DNA of 64,000 bases from Rhizobium aethiopicum (GCF_014197535.1 NZ_JACIFV010000004.1:186001-250000), one strand, 5' to 3'; positions 31,696 to 40,764 are shown, counted from the first letter of the stretch. Numbers and translations: made by a program. Notes: generated by a model not told the origin, from the letters alone.

Positions 31696-32484
31696 TCAAT
31701 AGGGGCCGGTGCGCGACGGATGGACGTCGTATTCGTGCAGGGCCGGATCCGCATTCATCGCTGCAAAAATCGGCGCCAGGCGCTCGGCCCATGCCGATAT
31801 GCCGGCTTCATCCGCGATCAAATCCTGACGCACTTCGAGCAGGGCATGCGGAATGCCGGTCACCATGCAATGGCGGTACATGGTATCGCCCTTCAGAGCG
31901 CCATCATAGGGCTCGTTGTCGCCGACGACGAGATCGGAATCGGCCCGCAGCATGTCGAGCAGCGGGCCGACGGCGCGCCGGTCGCTGTCCCAGAGGACCG
32001 CGGCGTGCCAGGGTCGGGGAATGCTCTTCCACGCCGGCGTGAAAGAGTGCAGCGACAGCACCAGCGGTGCCTTGCCGGCGCTATTCGCCACCGTGTCGAT
32101 CGTGCCTGCCACGGCATTGTGATAGGGGCGATGAAAGGCTTCGATCCGGTAATTCCATTCCTGCGGCGTGATCGGGTGATTGCCTGATATGACGGCGCCG
32201 TCCGAGATCTTCATGATCAGCGTCGGATCGTCCTCGCCGCGGTTCGGGTCGATCAGCAGGCGCGAGAAACCGCCGAGCACTGCCGGTACGCCGAGCCTCG
32301 CCGAAAGCTGTCGTGTCAGGCCCTCGATGCCGATGTCGTAGGCGATGTGGCGGGAGAAGGCAGACTCGGGCAGGCCGAGCCTTTCATACCGGGCGGGAAG
32401 GCGGTTCATCGCGTGATCGGCGAGGATCACCATGCCTTTGTCATGTTTTCCAGGTAGGATTTCGAAGGATTGAAAGTCGTCCAT
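31696..32484 (-). CDS. N-formylglutamate amidohydrolase family protein
   Basis: Predicted to hydrolyse N-formylglutamate or related N-acyl amino acids in the histidine-degradation style. The ATG at 32484 (MDDFQSFEILPG) matches how family members begin and gives 262 residues; an upstream ATG at 32532 would add 16 residues, and neither start has a strong Shine-Dalgarno. Family motifs present: VILADHAMNRLP, GFSRLLIDPNRGEDDP and VLSLHSFTP near residue 145. No hut genes are nearby, so the substrate is uncertain. It heads an apparent unit with DUF1244. Confidence 0.85.
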   Translation of the reverse strand: MDDFQSFEILPGKHDKGMVILADHAMNRLPARYERLGLPESAFSRHIAYDIGIEGLTRQLSARLGVPAVLGGFSRLLIDPNRGEDDPTLIMKISDGAVISGNHPITPQEWNYRIEAFHRPYHNAVAGTIDTVANSAGKAPLVLSLHSFTPAWKSIPRPWHAAVLWDSDRRAVGPLLDMLRADSDLVVGDNEPYDGALKGDTMYRHCMVTGIPHALLEVRQDLIADEAGISAWAERLAPIFAAMNADPALHEYDVHPSRTGPY

Positions 32485-32684
32485 GAAGGAATTTGCCGTT
32501 GGCCATTGCGCAGTCGCGCCCAGTGATTGCATGCGCCCGCGACCGGTTCAAGCGCGACAGGCGAAGAGAGCGGATATGAGCCTCCGCGGGCGGTTATGAA
32601 AGGGAATATAATCGATTAGCATTGCGTTGACTTTCGGATGAGGGCGGCGCAAGAAGACACGGACATGAATAACCGTGGAGCTAT

Positions 32685-33170
32685 TTGGGAGCCGTGTTGA
32701 TTCAAGCCGCGCCAAGTTTCCTCACGCGGTCCGGACCGCTGGTCCGACTCGCCCTGTTTGCTCTTGCAGCCGCCATGCCGTTCTTCATCGCAGATGCCGC
32801 ACGCGCCGATTTTCGCGTCTGCAACGGAACGCAAAATCTGGTTGGGGTGGCAATCGGATACAGGGCCAAGGACGGCTGGATCACGGAGGGTTGGTGGCAG
32901 GTGCCGGCAACGACCTGCGCCACGCTGATCGAGGGCGAATTGCAGTCGCGCTATTATTACCTCTACGCAGAGGACGCCGCCCGAGGAGGACGGTGGACGG
33001 GGGACGTGCAGATGTGCGTGGCGGAAAACGAATTCAAGATCTCGGGCGTACAGGATTGTTATGCCCGGGGTTACCAGAAGATGGGATTCAAGGAATATGA
33101 CACGGGCCGCCAGGGCAGCTGGATGGTTCAACTCTCCGACACCCCAGGGACGCAAGAAAGTCAGAATTGA
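32685..33170 (+). CDS. DUF1036 family exported protein
   Basis: A protein of about 161 residues with a signal peptide (LVRLALFALAAAMPFFIA, cleavage near ARADF). The mature domain has RVCNGTQNLVGVAIGYRAKDGW, EGWWQVPATTCATL and CYARGYQKMGF, with four cysteines that could form disulfides. It matches the DUF1036 family of unknown function. The start is uncertain: TTG at 32685 (GGAG 4 bases before), GTG at 32694 or TTG at 32697. Its TGA overlaps the pykA ATG by one base (TGATG), implying translational coupling of a secreted protein gene to pyruvate kinase. Confidence 0.85.
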   Translation: MGAVLIQAAPSFLTRSGPLVRLALFALAAAMPFFIADAARADFRVCNGTQNLVGVAIGYRAKDGWITEGWWQVPATTCATLIEGELQSRYYYLYAEDAARGGRWTGDVQMCVAENEFKISGVQDCYARGYQKMGFKEYDTGRQGSWMVQLSDTPGTQESQN

Positions 33171-34609
33171 TGAAGCGTAATCGCAAAATTAAAATCCTCG
33201 CCACCCTCGGGCCCGCCTCCGCCGAGGAATCGATGATCGAGAAGCTGCACCAGGCCGGTGCCGACGTCTTCCGCATCAATATGAGCCATGCGAGCCACGA
33301 CCTGATGCGAACGCTCATCCAGCGGATCCGCTCGGTCGAGGCGCGCTCAGGCCGGCCGATCGGCATTCTCGCCGATCTGCAGGGACCGAAGCTGCGCGTC
33401 GGCAAGTTTACCGACAGCAAGGTCGACCTGAAGCCCGGCCAGACCTTCACGCTCGACAACAATGAAGCGCTCGGCGACCAGAACCGCGTCTATCTGCCGC
33501 ATCCCGAGATCCTGGAATCGGTGCAGCCTGGCCACCGCCTGTTGATCGATGACGGCAAGCTCGCCCTGCGCGCAGAAAAATGCGACGGCAAGAGTATCGT
33601 CACGACCGTTATTTCGGGCACGCGCATCTCCGACCGCAAGGGCGTCAGCCTTCCGGACACGCTGCTCGGCGTCGGCGCACTGACCGACAAGGACCGTTCC
33701 GATCTCGACGCCGTGCTCGCGACTGACGATGTCGACTGGGTGGCACTGTCCTTCGTCCAGCGTCCGGACGACCTTGCCGAGGTGCGCAAGATCGCCCGCG
33801 GCCGTGTCGGCCTGATGTCGAAAATCGAAAAGCCGCAGGCGCTCGAGCGCATCGAAGAGATCATCGAGCTTTCCGATGCCTTGATGGTCGCCCGCGGCGA
33901 TCTCGGCGTCGAAATGCCGCTTGAATCGGTTCCCGGCATCCAGAAACAGCTGATCCGCGCCTGCCGTCGTTCGGGCAAGCCGGTGGTTGTCGCCACGCAG
34001 ATGCTGGAATCGATGATCTCGGCGCCGGTGCCGACGCGCGCCGAAGTGTCCGACGTCGCGACCGCCGTCTTCGAAGGTGCGGATGCCGTCATGCTCTCGG
34101 CCGAATCGGCCTCGGGCGACTATCCGGTCGAAGCCGTCTCGACCATGGCCTCGATTGCCACCGCCATCGAGCGTGAGCCGCATTATCCCGGCATTATCTA
34201 TGCCCAGCGCGCCCAGCCGGAAGCGACCGGCGCCGATGCGATCTCGCTTGCCGCGCGCCAGATCGCCGAAACGCTGAAGCTGTCGGCGATCGTCTGCTAC
34301 ACCTCGTCCGGCACGACGGGGCTTCGCGCCTCGCGCGAGCGTCCGCAGGTGCCGATCTTGGCATTGTCGCCGATCATCAAGACGGCGCGCCGGCTTGCCG
34401 TCGTCTGGGGCCTGCATTGCGTCGTCACCCATGATGCGACCGATCTCGACGACATGGTCAACCGCGCCTGCCGCATCGTCGCCGACGAAGGGTTCGGCAA
34501 GCCGGGCGATCGCATCATCATCTCGGCCGGCGTGCCGCTCGGCACGCCCGGCGCCACCAACATGCTCCGCATCGCTTATATTGGTTCGGACGGCCAGAGC
34601 GGTATCTGA
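33170..34609 (+). CDS. pykA: Pyruvate kinase
   Basis: Catalyses phosphoenolpyruvate plus ADP to pyruvate plus ATP. The ATG at 33170 (MKRNRKIKILATLGPAS) overlaps the DUF1036 stop. The 479 residues show the TIM barrel (FRINMSHAS, ILADLQGPKLR, SKIEKPQAL for the catalytic Lys and Glu, MVARGDLGVEMP, VVATQMLESMI), the small B domain (about 70-170), and the C-terminal allosteric domain (about 345-479). It ends at a strong terminator. Very sure. Confidence 0.96.
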   Translation: MKRNRKIKILATLGPASAEESMIEKLHQAGADVFRINMSHASHDLMRTLIQRIRSVEARSGRPIGILADLQGPKLRVGKFTDSKVDLKPGQTFTLDNNEALGDQNRVYLPHPEILESVQPGHRLLIDDGKLALRAEKCDGKSIVTTVISGTRISDRKGVSLPDTLLGVGALTDKDRSDLDAVLATDDVDWVALSFVQRPDDLAEVRKIARGRVGLMSKIEKPQALERIEEIIELSDALMVARGDLGVEMPLESVPGIQKQLIRACRRSGKPVVVATQMLESMISAPVPTRAEVSDVATAVFEGADAVMLSAESASGDYPVEAVSTMASIATAIEREPHYPGIIYAQRAQPEATGADAISLAARQIAETLKLSAIVCYTSSGTTGLRASRERPQVPILALSPIIKTARRLAVVWGLHCVVTHDATDLDDMVNRACRIVADEGFGKPGDRIIISAGVPLGTPGATNMLRIAYIGSDGQSGI

Positions 34610-34628
34610 TCCGATCGCATCCGTGATG

Positions 34629-34664
34629 AAGCCCGCTGCCTGAAAAGGCGGCGGGCTTTTTTCG
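34629..34664 (+). terminator. Rho-independent terminator after pykA
   Basis: AAGCCCGC pairs with GCGGGCTT (34629-34636 with 34650-34657), with additional GCCT/AGGC pairing above, and is followed by TTTT and TTCG. Strong stem plus U-tract. Confidence 0.9.
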
Positions 34665-34735
34665 TTCATGTGACGAGGCATTGCCAAGGGATGCGTCGCA
34701 TGCAAGTCTCGATCTCCGGGTTTGGAGGGATCACC

Positions 34736-35368
34736 ATGGATGTCGTCACTCTTTTGGCTTTTGCGGCCGTTTCCTTCGTCGGTATCGCCACACCAGGGCC
34801 GACAGTGCTGCTGGCGTTGACAAATGGTTCTCGGCATGGGCTGCGCCGCGCGATCGCCGGCATGGTCGGCGCGGTTCTTTCGGATTTCGTTCTGATCGGC
34901 GCTGTGGCTGTCGGACTCGGCGCGCTGCTTGCGGCATCGGAATTCTGGTTCTCGATACTGAAATGGGCGGGTGCTGCCTATCTCGCCTTTCTCGGCATCA
35001 TGCTCTTGCGCTCGAAGGGCACGATCGATGCGGCACTGAAATCCGATGAGGCGGCCATGAGATCGACCTTTTCGATCGGGCTGAAGAGCTTCATGGTCGC
35101 GGCGACGAACCCGAAGGGCTATCTCTTCTTCTCCGCCTTTCTGCCGCAGTTCATCGATCCCACTCAGCCGCAGACGGCGCAGTATATGCTGCTCGCCCTT
35201 GTCTTCGCTGTGCTCGATTTCATCATCATGTTCGGTTACGCTTTCTTCGGCTCGCAGGCGGTCCGTTTCCTGAAAACGTCAGGCGCCTTATGGCTGGAAC
35301 GGGCCTGCGGCGGCGCGCTGCTCGCTCTTGCCGGGTCGCTTGCCTTTTACCGTCGGGCCACCGCCTAA
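34736..35368 (+). CDS. LysE family amino-acid exporter
   Basis: A 210-residue inner membrane protein of the LysE/RhtB superfamily. GGAGGG precedes the ATG at 34736; an ORF extension of 22 residues upstream is unlikely. About five to six membrane segments are visible, with the family motif VGIATPGPTVLLALTNGSRHGLRRA near residue 15 (key part ATPGPTVLLALTNGSRHG) and NPKGYLFFSAFLPQFI near 120. Exported substrates in the family include threonine, homoserine, lysine and leucine; the sequence does not decide. It follows pykA after a terminator and is convergent with the DUF4865 gene 2 bases away. Confidence 0.9.
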   Translation: MDVVTLLAFAAVSFVGIATPGPTVLLALTNGSRHGLRRAIAGMVGAVLSDFVLIGAVAVGLGALLAASEFWFSILKWAGAAYLAFLGIMLLRSKGTIDAALKSDEAAMRSTFSIGLKSFMVAATNPKGYLFFSAFLPQFIDPTQPQTAQYMLLALVFAVLDFIIMFGYAFFGSQAVRFLKTSGALWLERACGGALLALAGSLAFYRRATA

Positions 35369-35370
35369 AC

Positions 35371-35922
35371 TCATCGGGCCAAGGACATATGGCCGACGCG
35401 ATAGGTCTGTGCATCATCGCCGATCTCGGGAGGCTCTCGCCATAAGCTGAAGCGTATGCGGGTCCATGTCGTCGGTTCGAAGCCGGAGACGGAGGCGAGT
35501 GCGCCTGCCGCCAGATCGGCTTCGGCCTCTGCGCTTTCGGCCCGGCGGAGATCGGCAAGCGGTGCGTGGGGTTCCGTCTGCAGAATATTGCGGGTTGCGA
35601 ACGCGGCAGCGGCGATATGGGGCGAGATTTGCGCCTCCCATACGATCCAGGTCTTCACCTGCGGCCAGCCGAAGGCCCTGGTGAGCGCCTGGAAACCCGT
35701 GCCGCAGAGGAAGTCGCCTGCCCGTTCCGGCCTCCGCCAGAGGTAGAAGGGCGCATACAGATTGTCGCGGCTGCCGAATTCGCTGGTGCGGGCGCTGAGA
35801 TAGGCTTTGAAACCGAGATTGGGGAAGCCGTCGAGCAGCGGCCCCTTGTCGCGGATGCGGCGGTCGATGATCGACATGTCGTAATCGGCCGGCAGGGTAA
35901 AGCTGTATTGCATAGCGATCAT
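35371..35922 (-). CDS. DUF4865 family protein
   Basis: A 183-residue soluble protein with an N-terminal MIAMQYSFTLPADYDMSIID segment and internal RDNLYAPFYLWRRPERAGDFL and FGWPQVKTW segments, matching the DUF4865 family (dimeric alpha/beta-barrel-like, related to monooxygenase-type proteins). The ATG overlaps the cupin stop as ATGA, so it is the third gene of a tightly coupled tautomerase-cupin-DUF4865 operon opposite a LysR regulator. The context suggests a small-molecule oxidation or isomerisation role; no substrate can be named. Confidence 0.85.
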   Translation of the reverse strand: MIAMQYSFTLPADYDMSIIDRRIRDKGPLLDGFPNLGFKAYLSARTSEFGSRDNLYAPFYLWRRPERAGDFLCGTGFQALTRAFGWPQVKTWIVWEAQISPHIAAAAFATRNILQTEPHAPLADLRRAESAEAEADLAAGALASVSGFEPTTWTRIRFSLWREPPEIGDDAQTYRVGHMSLAR

Positions 35923-36320
35923 GGCCGTGCCTCCACTGGATCCAGCCATTCGACAAAGCTGCCATTTTCCGCCGGCTGGATGCTGATATAGGTGAGCGGG
36001 CTGTCATCGGCGGCGCCATGCCAGTGGCGTTCGCCGGGCGCAAACCAGACCGCATCGCCGGCACGCAATTCCTCAACCGAACCGCCCTCGTTCTGTGCCA
36101 GACCCTGTCCCGCAACGACATAGAGCAACTGCCCCTTGGGATGGGTGTGCCAGCGGGTGATGGTGCCCGGATCGAGCGTGGCGCGCATCGCGGTATTTTC
36201 GCCGTCGGTGCCTTCGAGCAGCATCTCAACCCAGAAGGGCGCGGTTGCCACGCCTTCGGGCGAGCGGGTCACCTTACCAGGCCGCCTGACGGTCATCGAT
36301 TTCGGGTTCGAAGCGCTCAT
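35919..36320 (-). CDS. Cupin-domain protein
   Basis: A 133-residue single-domain cupin. The first motif is RWHTHPKGQLLYVVAGQG with two His and later Glu/Gln ligands. The second is GDAVWFAPGERHWHGA with the third His. A metal ion is therefore likely. It overlaps the tautomerase gene upstream and DUF4865 downstream by ATGA, so all three are translationally coupled. Small cupins of this type often act as dioxygenases or decarboxylases; the family does not fix the reaction. Confidence 0.9.
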   Translation of the reverse strand: MSASNPKSMTVRRPGKVTRSPEGVATAPFWVEMLLEGTDGENTAMRATLDPGTITRWHTHPKGQLLYVVAGQGLAQNEGGSVEELRAGDAVWFAPGERHWHGAADDSPLTYISIQPAENGSFVEWLDPVEARP

Positions 36321-36736
36321 TGCCGGCCTCCGGCTACTTGCAGCCGCCAGTCCGGATCGGTCATTTGGGCGATTCCGTTGCCGAAGGACCAGTCCTCAGG
36401 CGCGCTGGTGCTGACGACGATCATCACGTCTTGCGGCCGCAAGCCCGGCGATTGGGCCAGCAGCTCGGCAAGCCGCCGATACAGCGCTGCCTTCATCTCC
36501 GCCGTTCGCGGCCGGCCGATCGTGACCGAGATATAGACGAAATCGTCCGAGCGCGGGCCGGCAAGATAGCTGCGGTCGAAGATCAGCTCATTCTCATCAT
36601 GCTGATGGATGGCCTGGAAGCGGTCGTTCTCCGGCACGTCGAAGGTCTCGACCAGCGCGCGCTGGACGTTGTCGGCAAGCGCTGCGAGATATTCCTGTGA
36701 CTTGCCTTTGCGAAGAGAGATGCGGACGAAGGGCAT
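36317..36736 (-). CDS. Tautomerase family protein
   Basis: A 139-residue member of the 4-oxalocrotonate tautomerase/MSAD-like superfamily. Starting at the second ATG (36736) puts Pro2 (MPFVRISLRKGKSQEYLAAL) at the mature N-terminus, the catalytic base of the family; the upstream ATG would give MEIP and block it. The length suggests a two-module fused subunit. FVYISVTIGRPRTAEMKAAL and APEDWSFGNGIAQ follow. It is the first gene of the three-gene operon divergent from a LysR gene, and the shared intergenic region carries a perfect dyad. Confidence 0.88.
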   Translation of the reverse strand: MPFVRISLRKGKSQEYLAALADNVQRALVETFDVPENDRFQAIHQHDENELIFDRSYLAGPRSDDFVYISVTIGRPRTAEMKAALYRRLAELLAQSPGLRPQDVMIVVSTSAPEDWSFGNGIAQMTDPDWRLQVAGGRQ

Positions 36737-36776
36737 TGGGATCTCCATGGTTCGGGCCGTCCGGCGGCCTTGACAA

Positions 36777-36805
36777 CAGCATCATCGCAGCACAGGATGA
36801 TGCTG
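36777..36805. promoter_or_regulatory. LysR-type operator: perfect 10-base inverted repeat
   Basis: CAGCATCATC at 36777-36786 is mirrored by GATGATGCTG at 36796-36805 with 9 bases between. It lies in the 117-base gap between the divergent tautomerase operon and the LysR gene, 41 bases before one start and 49 before the other. This is the expected place and geometry for the binding site of the neighbouring LysR regulator. Confidence 0.75.
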
Positions 36806-36853
36806 AAAATCAGAATTTTATGGATCAACTGTCCCGAAAATTGGAATTATATA

Positions 36854-37750
36854 ATGCGGCGGACGATCTTCGATCTCGATGTGCTTCGGACCTTTTCGAC
36901 CGGCATGGAGCTCGGGAATTTCGCCAGGGCCGCAGAAAAGCTCGGGCGTTCGACGTCAGCGGTCAGCGCGCAGCTGAAGAAGCTGGAGGAACAGGCGGGC
37001 ACGCCAATCTTCCGCAAGGCGGGCCGCGGGCTGGCGCTGACCGATGCCGGCGAAACGATGCTCGGTTATGCCAGACGGTTGCTGGAGCTCAATGATGAGG
37101 CGGCGGCGGCCGTGCACAGCGTCGAGCTGGAAGGCTGGGTGCGGCTCGGTCTGCAGGAGGATTTCGGCGAGACCTTGCTGCCTGAGGTGCTCGGCCGTTT
37201 CGCGCGCGCCCACCCGAAAGTCCGCATCGAGGCGCGGGTGGTGCGCAATGCCGAACTGCTCGAGCGGGTCACCTCAGGCAAGCTCGATCTGGCGCTTGCC
37301 TGGAGCGACGGGACACTGTCGGCGCATTGCGAGCGCATCGGCGAAGTGCCGATGTGCTGGATCGGCCCTGCCGAGGGACAGCCCGGCTGGCATGCGGCAA
37401 GCGGCGAGCCGATGCCGCTTGCGTCGCTGGAGGCGCCGTGCCTGTTGCGCAGTGCGGCGACCAGGGCGCTCGACGCGGCGGGCATTTCCTGGCGGCTCGC
37501 CTTCGTCAGTCCCAGTCTCGGCGGCCTCTGGGCAGCGACGGCGGCCGGCCTCGGTTTGACCATCCGCACGCCGATCGGCCTGCCGGCAAAGGTCCGGGCG
37601 CTCGCGCCAGAGGCACTCGGCCTGCCTGAGCTGCCGAAGCTCGGCCTGGTGCTGCATAGAGCCGAAGCTGAGCTGCAACCGGCTGCGGCGCGGCTTGGCG
37701 AGCTGGTTCTACAGTCCGTGCATGGCGCGCTGCACGGTATGGCAGGCTGA
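36854..37750 (+). CDS. LysR-type transcriptional regulator
   Basis: A 298-residue regulator. The ATG at 36854 (MRRTIFDLDVLRTF) is preferred because the winged helix-turn-helix begins there; a longer frame from 36770 would overlap the operator dyad. The HTH is FARAAEKLGRSTSAVSAQLKKLEE, followed by GTPIFRKAGRGLALTDAGE. The substrate-binding domain runs from about residue 90 (VRLGLQEDFGETLLPEVLGRF). It probably controls the divergent tautomerase-cupin-DUF4865 operon through the 36777-36805 dyad and itself. The ligand is unknown. Confidence 0.9.
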   Translation: MRRTIFDLDVLRTFSTGMELGNFARAAEKLGRSTSAVSAQLKKLEEQAGTPIFRKAGRGLALTDAGETMLGYARRLLELNDEAAAAVHSVELEGWVRLGLQEDFGETLLPEVLGRFARAHPKVRIEARVVRNAELLERVTSGKLDLALAWSDGTLSAHCERIGEVPMCWIGPAEGQPGWHAASGEPMPLASLEAPCLLRSAATRALDAAGISWRLAFVSPSLGGLWAATAAGLGLTIRTPIGLPAKVRALAPEALGLPELPKLGLVLHRAEAELQPAAARLGELVLQSVHGALHGMAG

Positions 37751-37806
37751 TATCTCGATTGCCTCTGCGAACGCAGGGCCCCATCACAATGAAGCCGCCC
37801 TGTTAT

Positions 37807-38781
37807 TCAGCCGAAGCGTTCCAACGCCATGGCGAAGATGTCGGCATCGACATTGCCGCCAGAGGTGACGGCGATGACCGTATCGCTTTCCAGCGCCTCG
37901 CCATGGAAAAGAGCGGCAGCCAGCGCCACGGCGCCGCCCGGCTCGACGACGATCTTCAGCCTGACGAAGGCGAGCGCCATGGCGCGCAGCGCCTCGTCGT
38001 CGGTGACGACGATGCCGGCGCCGGCGAGGCGCTTCAAGATAGGGAAGGTGATCTTGCCCGGCTCCGGCGTGATGATCGCATCGCAGATCGAACCCGACAG
38101 AGAGGCGTTGCGCTCGATCCTGCCGGAGGCGAGCGAGCGGGTGGTATCGTCGAAGTCCCTGGGCTCGCACGGACGGACGCGAAAGCCGGGGGCGCTGGCC
38201 TCGAGGGCGAGCGCGATGCCAGACGTCAGTCCGCCGCCACCGCAGGGAACGAGCACCTCGGCTTCCGTTACACCTTCTTCGTCCGCCTGTTCGGAGATTT
38301 CGAGACCAGTCGTGCCCTGGCCGGCGATGACAAGCGGTTCGTCGAAAGGCTTGATCAGCGTCAGGCCGCGCTCGGCGGAGAGCCGGGCGCCGATCTCGTC
38401 GCGATCCTCCCTGGCGCGGTCGTAGAGCACGACTTCGGCGTCGAAGGCGCGGGTGTTGGCGATCTTCAGCTTCGGCGCATCGCTCGGCATGATGATGACG
38501 GCGGGCACCCCGTGCAGCTTGGCGGCAAGGGCGACGCCCTGCGCATGATTACCCGAGGAGAAGGCGATGACGCCGCGCGCGCGTACCGCCGGGTCGAGGC
38601 CGGAGACGGCAGACCAGCCGCCGCGAAACTTGAAGGAACCCGAATGCTGCAGACATTCCGCCTTCACGAACAGGCGCCGGCCGGCGATCTCGTTCAGGAA
38701 GGGGGAGGAAAGAAGCGGCGTGCGGCGCGCACGACCGCGCAGTCGAGCGCGGGCGGCAACAATCATTTCAATGCTGACCAT
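37807..38781 (-). CDS. Threonine/serine dehydratase-like PLP enzyme
   Basis: A 324-residue fold type II PLP enzyme. The ATG at 38781 (MVSIEMIVAARARL) is chosen by family alignment; upstream in-frame ATGs add an unlike, Arg-rich segment. The PLP lysine is in HSGSFKFRGG (K51), SSGNHAQGVALAA lies near 85, and the glycine-rich phosphate loop is VPCGGGGLTSG near 180. There is no C-terminal ACT regulatory domain, so it resembles catabolic threonine dehydratase or serine racemase rather than biosynthetic IlvA. It is convergent with the LysR gene. The reaction is known only as serine or threonine deamination or racemisation. Confidence 0.85.
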   Translation of the reverse strand: MVSIEMIVAARARLRGRARRTPLLSSPFLNEIAGRRLFVKAECLQHSGSFKFRGGWSAVSGLDPAVRARGVIAFSSGNHAQGVALAAKLHGVPAVIIMPSDAPKLKIANTRAFDAEVVLYDRAREDRDEIGARLSAERGLTLIKPFDEPLVIAGQGTTGLEISEQADEEGVTEAEVLVPCGGGGLTSGIALALEASAPGFRVRPCEPRDFDDTTRSLASGRIERNASLSGSICDAIITPEPGKITFPILKRLAGAGIVVTDDEALRAMALAFVRLKIVVEPGGAVALAAALFHGEALESDTVIAVTSGGNVDADIFAMALERFG

Positions 38782-38903
38782 TCGGAAATCGTCCTGCTTG
38801 CGGGATCGCTCATGCATAGGACGGGGCAAACGGTTTGTGAACGGTGACTTTGTCACCGTGACATGAATGACCATTGCGCCTATGCCCGGCGGCTCGCCGA
38901 TCG

Positions 38904-40640
38904 TCAATAGCCGCCCGCCGAGCCTTCGGTCGCGCGGGCGTCCATGGCGCCATTGTAACGAGCGCCGCCGCCCTTTTCGATGGCGGCAAGGCTTTTGCCG
39001 CCGACGAGGATGCCGGCGGCTTGGCCCCAGAGCGGCGCATCGTTGCCGCCGTCGAAGCTATAGCCCATCGCCGCAAGCGTCTTTTCCGTATCCGGCGAAA
39101 GCGCATAGGGCTCGAGATAGACCCTGTCGGGCTGCCATTGGTGATGAAACCGCGGCGCGTTGACCGCCTGGCTGATATCCATGCCGAAGTCGACGACATT
39201 CAAAATCGCCTCCAGCGTGATGGTGATGATGCGCGAGCCGCCGGGGCTGCCGATCACCATGAAGGGCTTGCCATCACGGGTGACGATCGTCGGGCTCATC
39301 GAGGAGAGCGGCGTCTTCTTCGGGGCGATGGCGTTCGCCTCGCCCTGCACGAGGCCATAGAGGTTGGGCACGCCTGGCTTGGAGGTGAAGTCGTCCATCT
39401 CGTTGTTGAGCAGAACGCCGGTTCCAGGTGCCACGACCGCCGCGCCGAAGGAGCCGTTCAGCGTGTAGGTGACGGCAACCGCATTGCCCTCGTCGTCGAT
39501 GATCGAATAATGGGTCGTCTCGTTGCTCTCCTTGCCGCCGAGCGGTTTCAGGTTCGCCGACGTCCCGGCCCTGTAGGGATCGATCTTTGCTGCGATCTCC
39601 TTGGCATAGCTCTTGTCGAGCATTTTCTCGACCGGGTTCTCGATGAAATCGGGATCGCCGAGCGCTGCGTTGCGGTCGACATAGGCGTAGCGCATCGCCT
39701 CGACCATCACATGCACGGTTTCAGCCGAGGCGTAGCCGAGATAGGAGAGCGGATAGCCTTCGAGGACGTTGAGGATCTCGCAGATGATGACGCCGCCAGA
39801 GGAAGGAGGCGGTGAGGAGATGATGTCGTAGCCGCGGTAATTGCACTCGATCGGATTCAGCTCGCGCACGCCATATTGCTCGAAATCCTCCTTGGCAAGG
39901 ATACCGCCCTTGGCCTGGCTCGCTTTTACGATCGCCTCGGCGGGGGCAGCCTTATAGAAGGCGTCGGGTCCTTTTTCCGAGATGGCCGCCAGGACCGCAG
40001 CGAGATCCGGCTGCGCAAGCTTTTCGCCGGAGCCATAGGGCTTGCCGTCCGGTTTCAGGAAAATCTTCGCCGCCGTCTCGTCCTTGGCAAGGCGCTTGGC
40101 GCTGCCGGCAAGGATCGCCGCGTCACCCTGTTCCAGCGTGAAACCTTCCCTGGCGAAGCGGAGCGCCGGCGCTATCAGATCCTCGCGGGGGCGGGTGCCG
40201 TATTTCTCGCGCGCCGTCTCCAAGCCCATGACGGAACCGGGAACACCGACGGCGAGGTAGCCGTCGAGGCTGGCCCGCGGCACGATATCGCCCTTTGCAT
40301 CGAGATACATGGTCTTCGTCGCGGCGATCGGCGCGCGCTCGCGGAAATCGAGGAAGGTCTTGGTGCCGTCTTTCAGGCGGATGGTCATGAAGCCGCCGCC
40401 GCCGAGATTGCCGGCCGAGGGGTAGACGACCGCCAGTGCATAACCGACGGCGACCGCCGCATCGACGGCGTTGCCGCCACTCTTCAGCACCTCGACGCCG
40501 ACATCGGTCGCCAGATGCTGGGCGGTGACGACCATCCCGTGCTCGGCTTCGACTGGTGCGGGCGACGCCGCGAAGGCCGTCGTCAGAGTTAGCGACAATG
40601 CCGATATGACGGAGATCGTCCCGATATGCAGGCGGCCCAT
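38904..40640 (-). CDS. ggt: Gamma-glutamyltransferase (glutathione hydrolase)
   Basis: Periplasmic N-terminal nucleophile enzyme that removes the gamma-glutamyl group of glutathione. The ATG at 40640 (MGRLHIGTISV) has AGGAGG before it and starts a signal peptide ending near AFAASP. The 578-residue precursor autocleaves before the catalytic Thr in SNETTHYSIID (about residue 375). Upstream, DFRERAP binds the gamma-glutamate; downstream, GSPGGSRII and the final PLWGQAAGILV region are typical. Very sure of the family. Confidence 0.95.
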   Translation of the reverse strand: MGRLHIGTISVISALSLTLTTAFAASPAPVEAEHGMVVTAQHLATDVGVEVLKSGGNAVDAAVAVGYALAVVYPSAGNLGGGGFMTIRLKDGTKTFLDFRERAPIAATKTMYLDAKGDIVPRASLDGYLAVGVPGSVMGLETAREKYGTRPREDLIAPALRFAREGFTLEQGDAAILAGSAKRLAKDETAAKIFLKPDGKPYGSGEKLAQPDLAAVLAAISEKGPDAFYKAAPAEAIVKASQAKGGILAKEDFEQYGVRELNPIECNYRGYDIISSPPPSSGGVIICEILNVLEGYPLSYLGYASAETVHVMVEAMRYAYVDRNAALGDPDFIENPVEKMLDKSYAKEIAAKIDPYRAGTSANLKPLGGKESNETTHYSIIDDEGNAVAVTYTLNGSFGAAVVAPGTGVLLNNEMDDFTSKPGVPNLYGLVQGEANAIAPKKTPLSSMSPTIVTRDGKPFMVIGSPGGSRIITITLEAILNVVDFGMDISQAVNAPRFHHQWQPDRVYLEPYALSPDTEKTLAAMGYSFDGGNDAPLWGQAAGILVGGKSLAAIEKGGGARYNGAMDARATEGSAGGY

Positions 40641-40764
40641 GATTTCCCCTCCTATGGACAACAACGGAAAGACATATGGGGCTGCTGCGGCGCGCGGCAA
40701 TGCGAGGAGCAGGCTTTGTTCGAGGAGGCCGGCCGAATGTCCAACAGGGACGCCGCCGGAGAGA

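Noticed and set aside
32485..32684. Small gene or RNA between the N-formylglutamate amidohydrolase and DUF1036 genes
   Set aside because: No Shine-Dalgarno-led frame or stable hairpin was seen.
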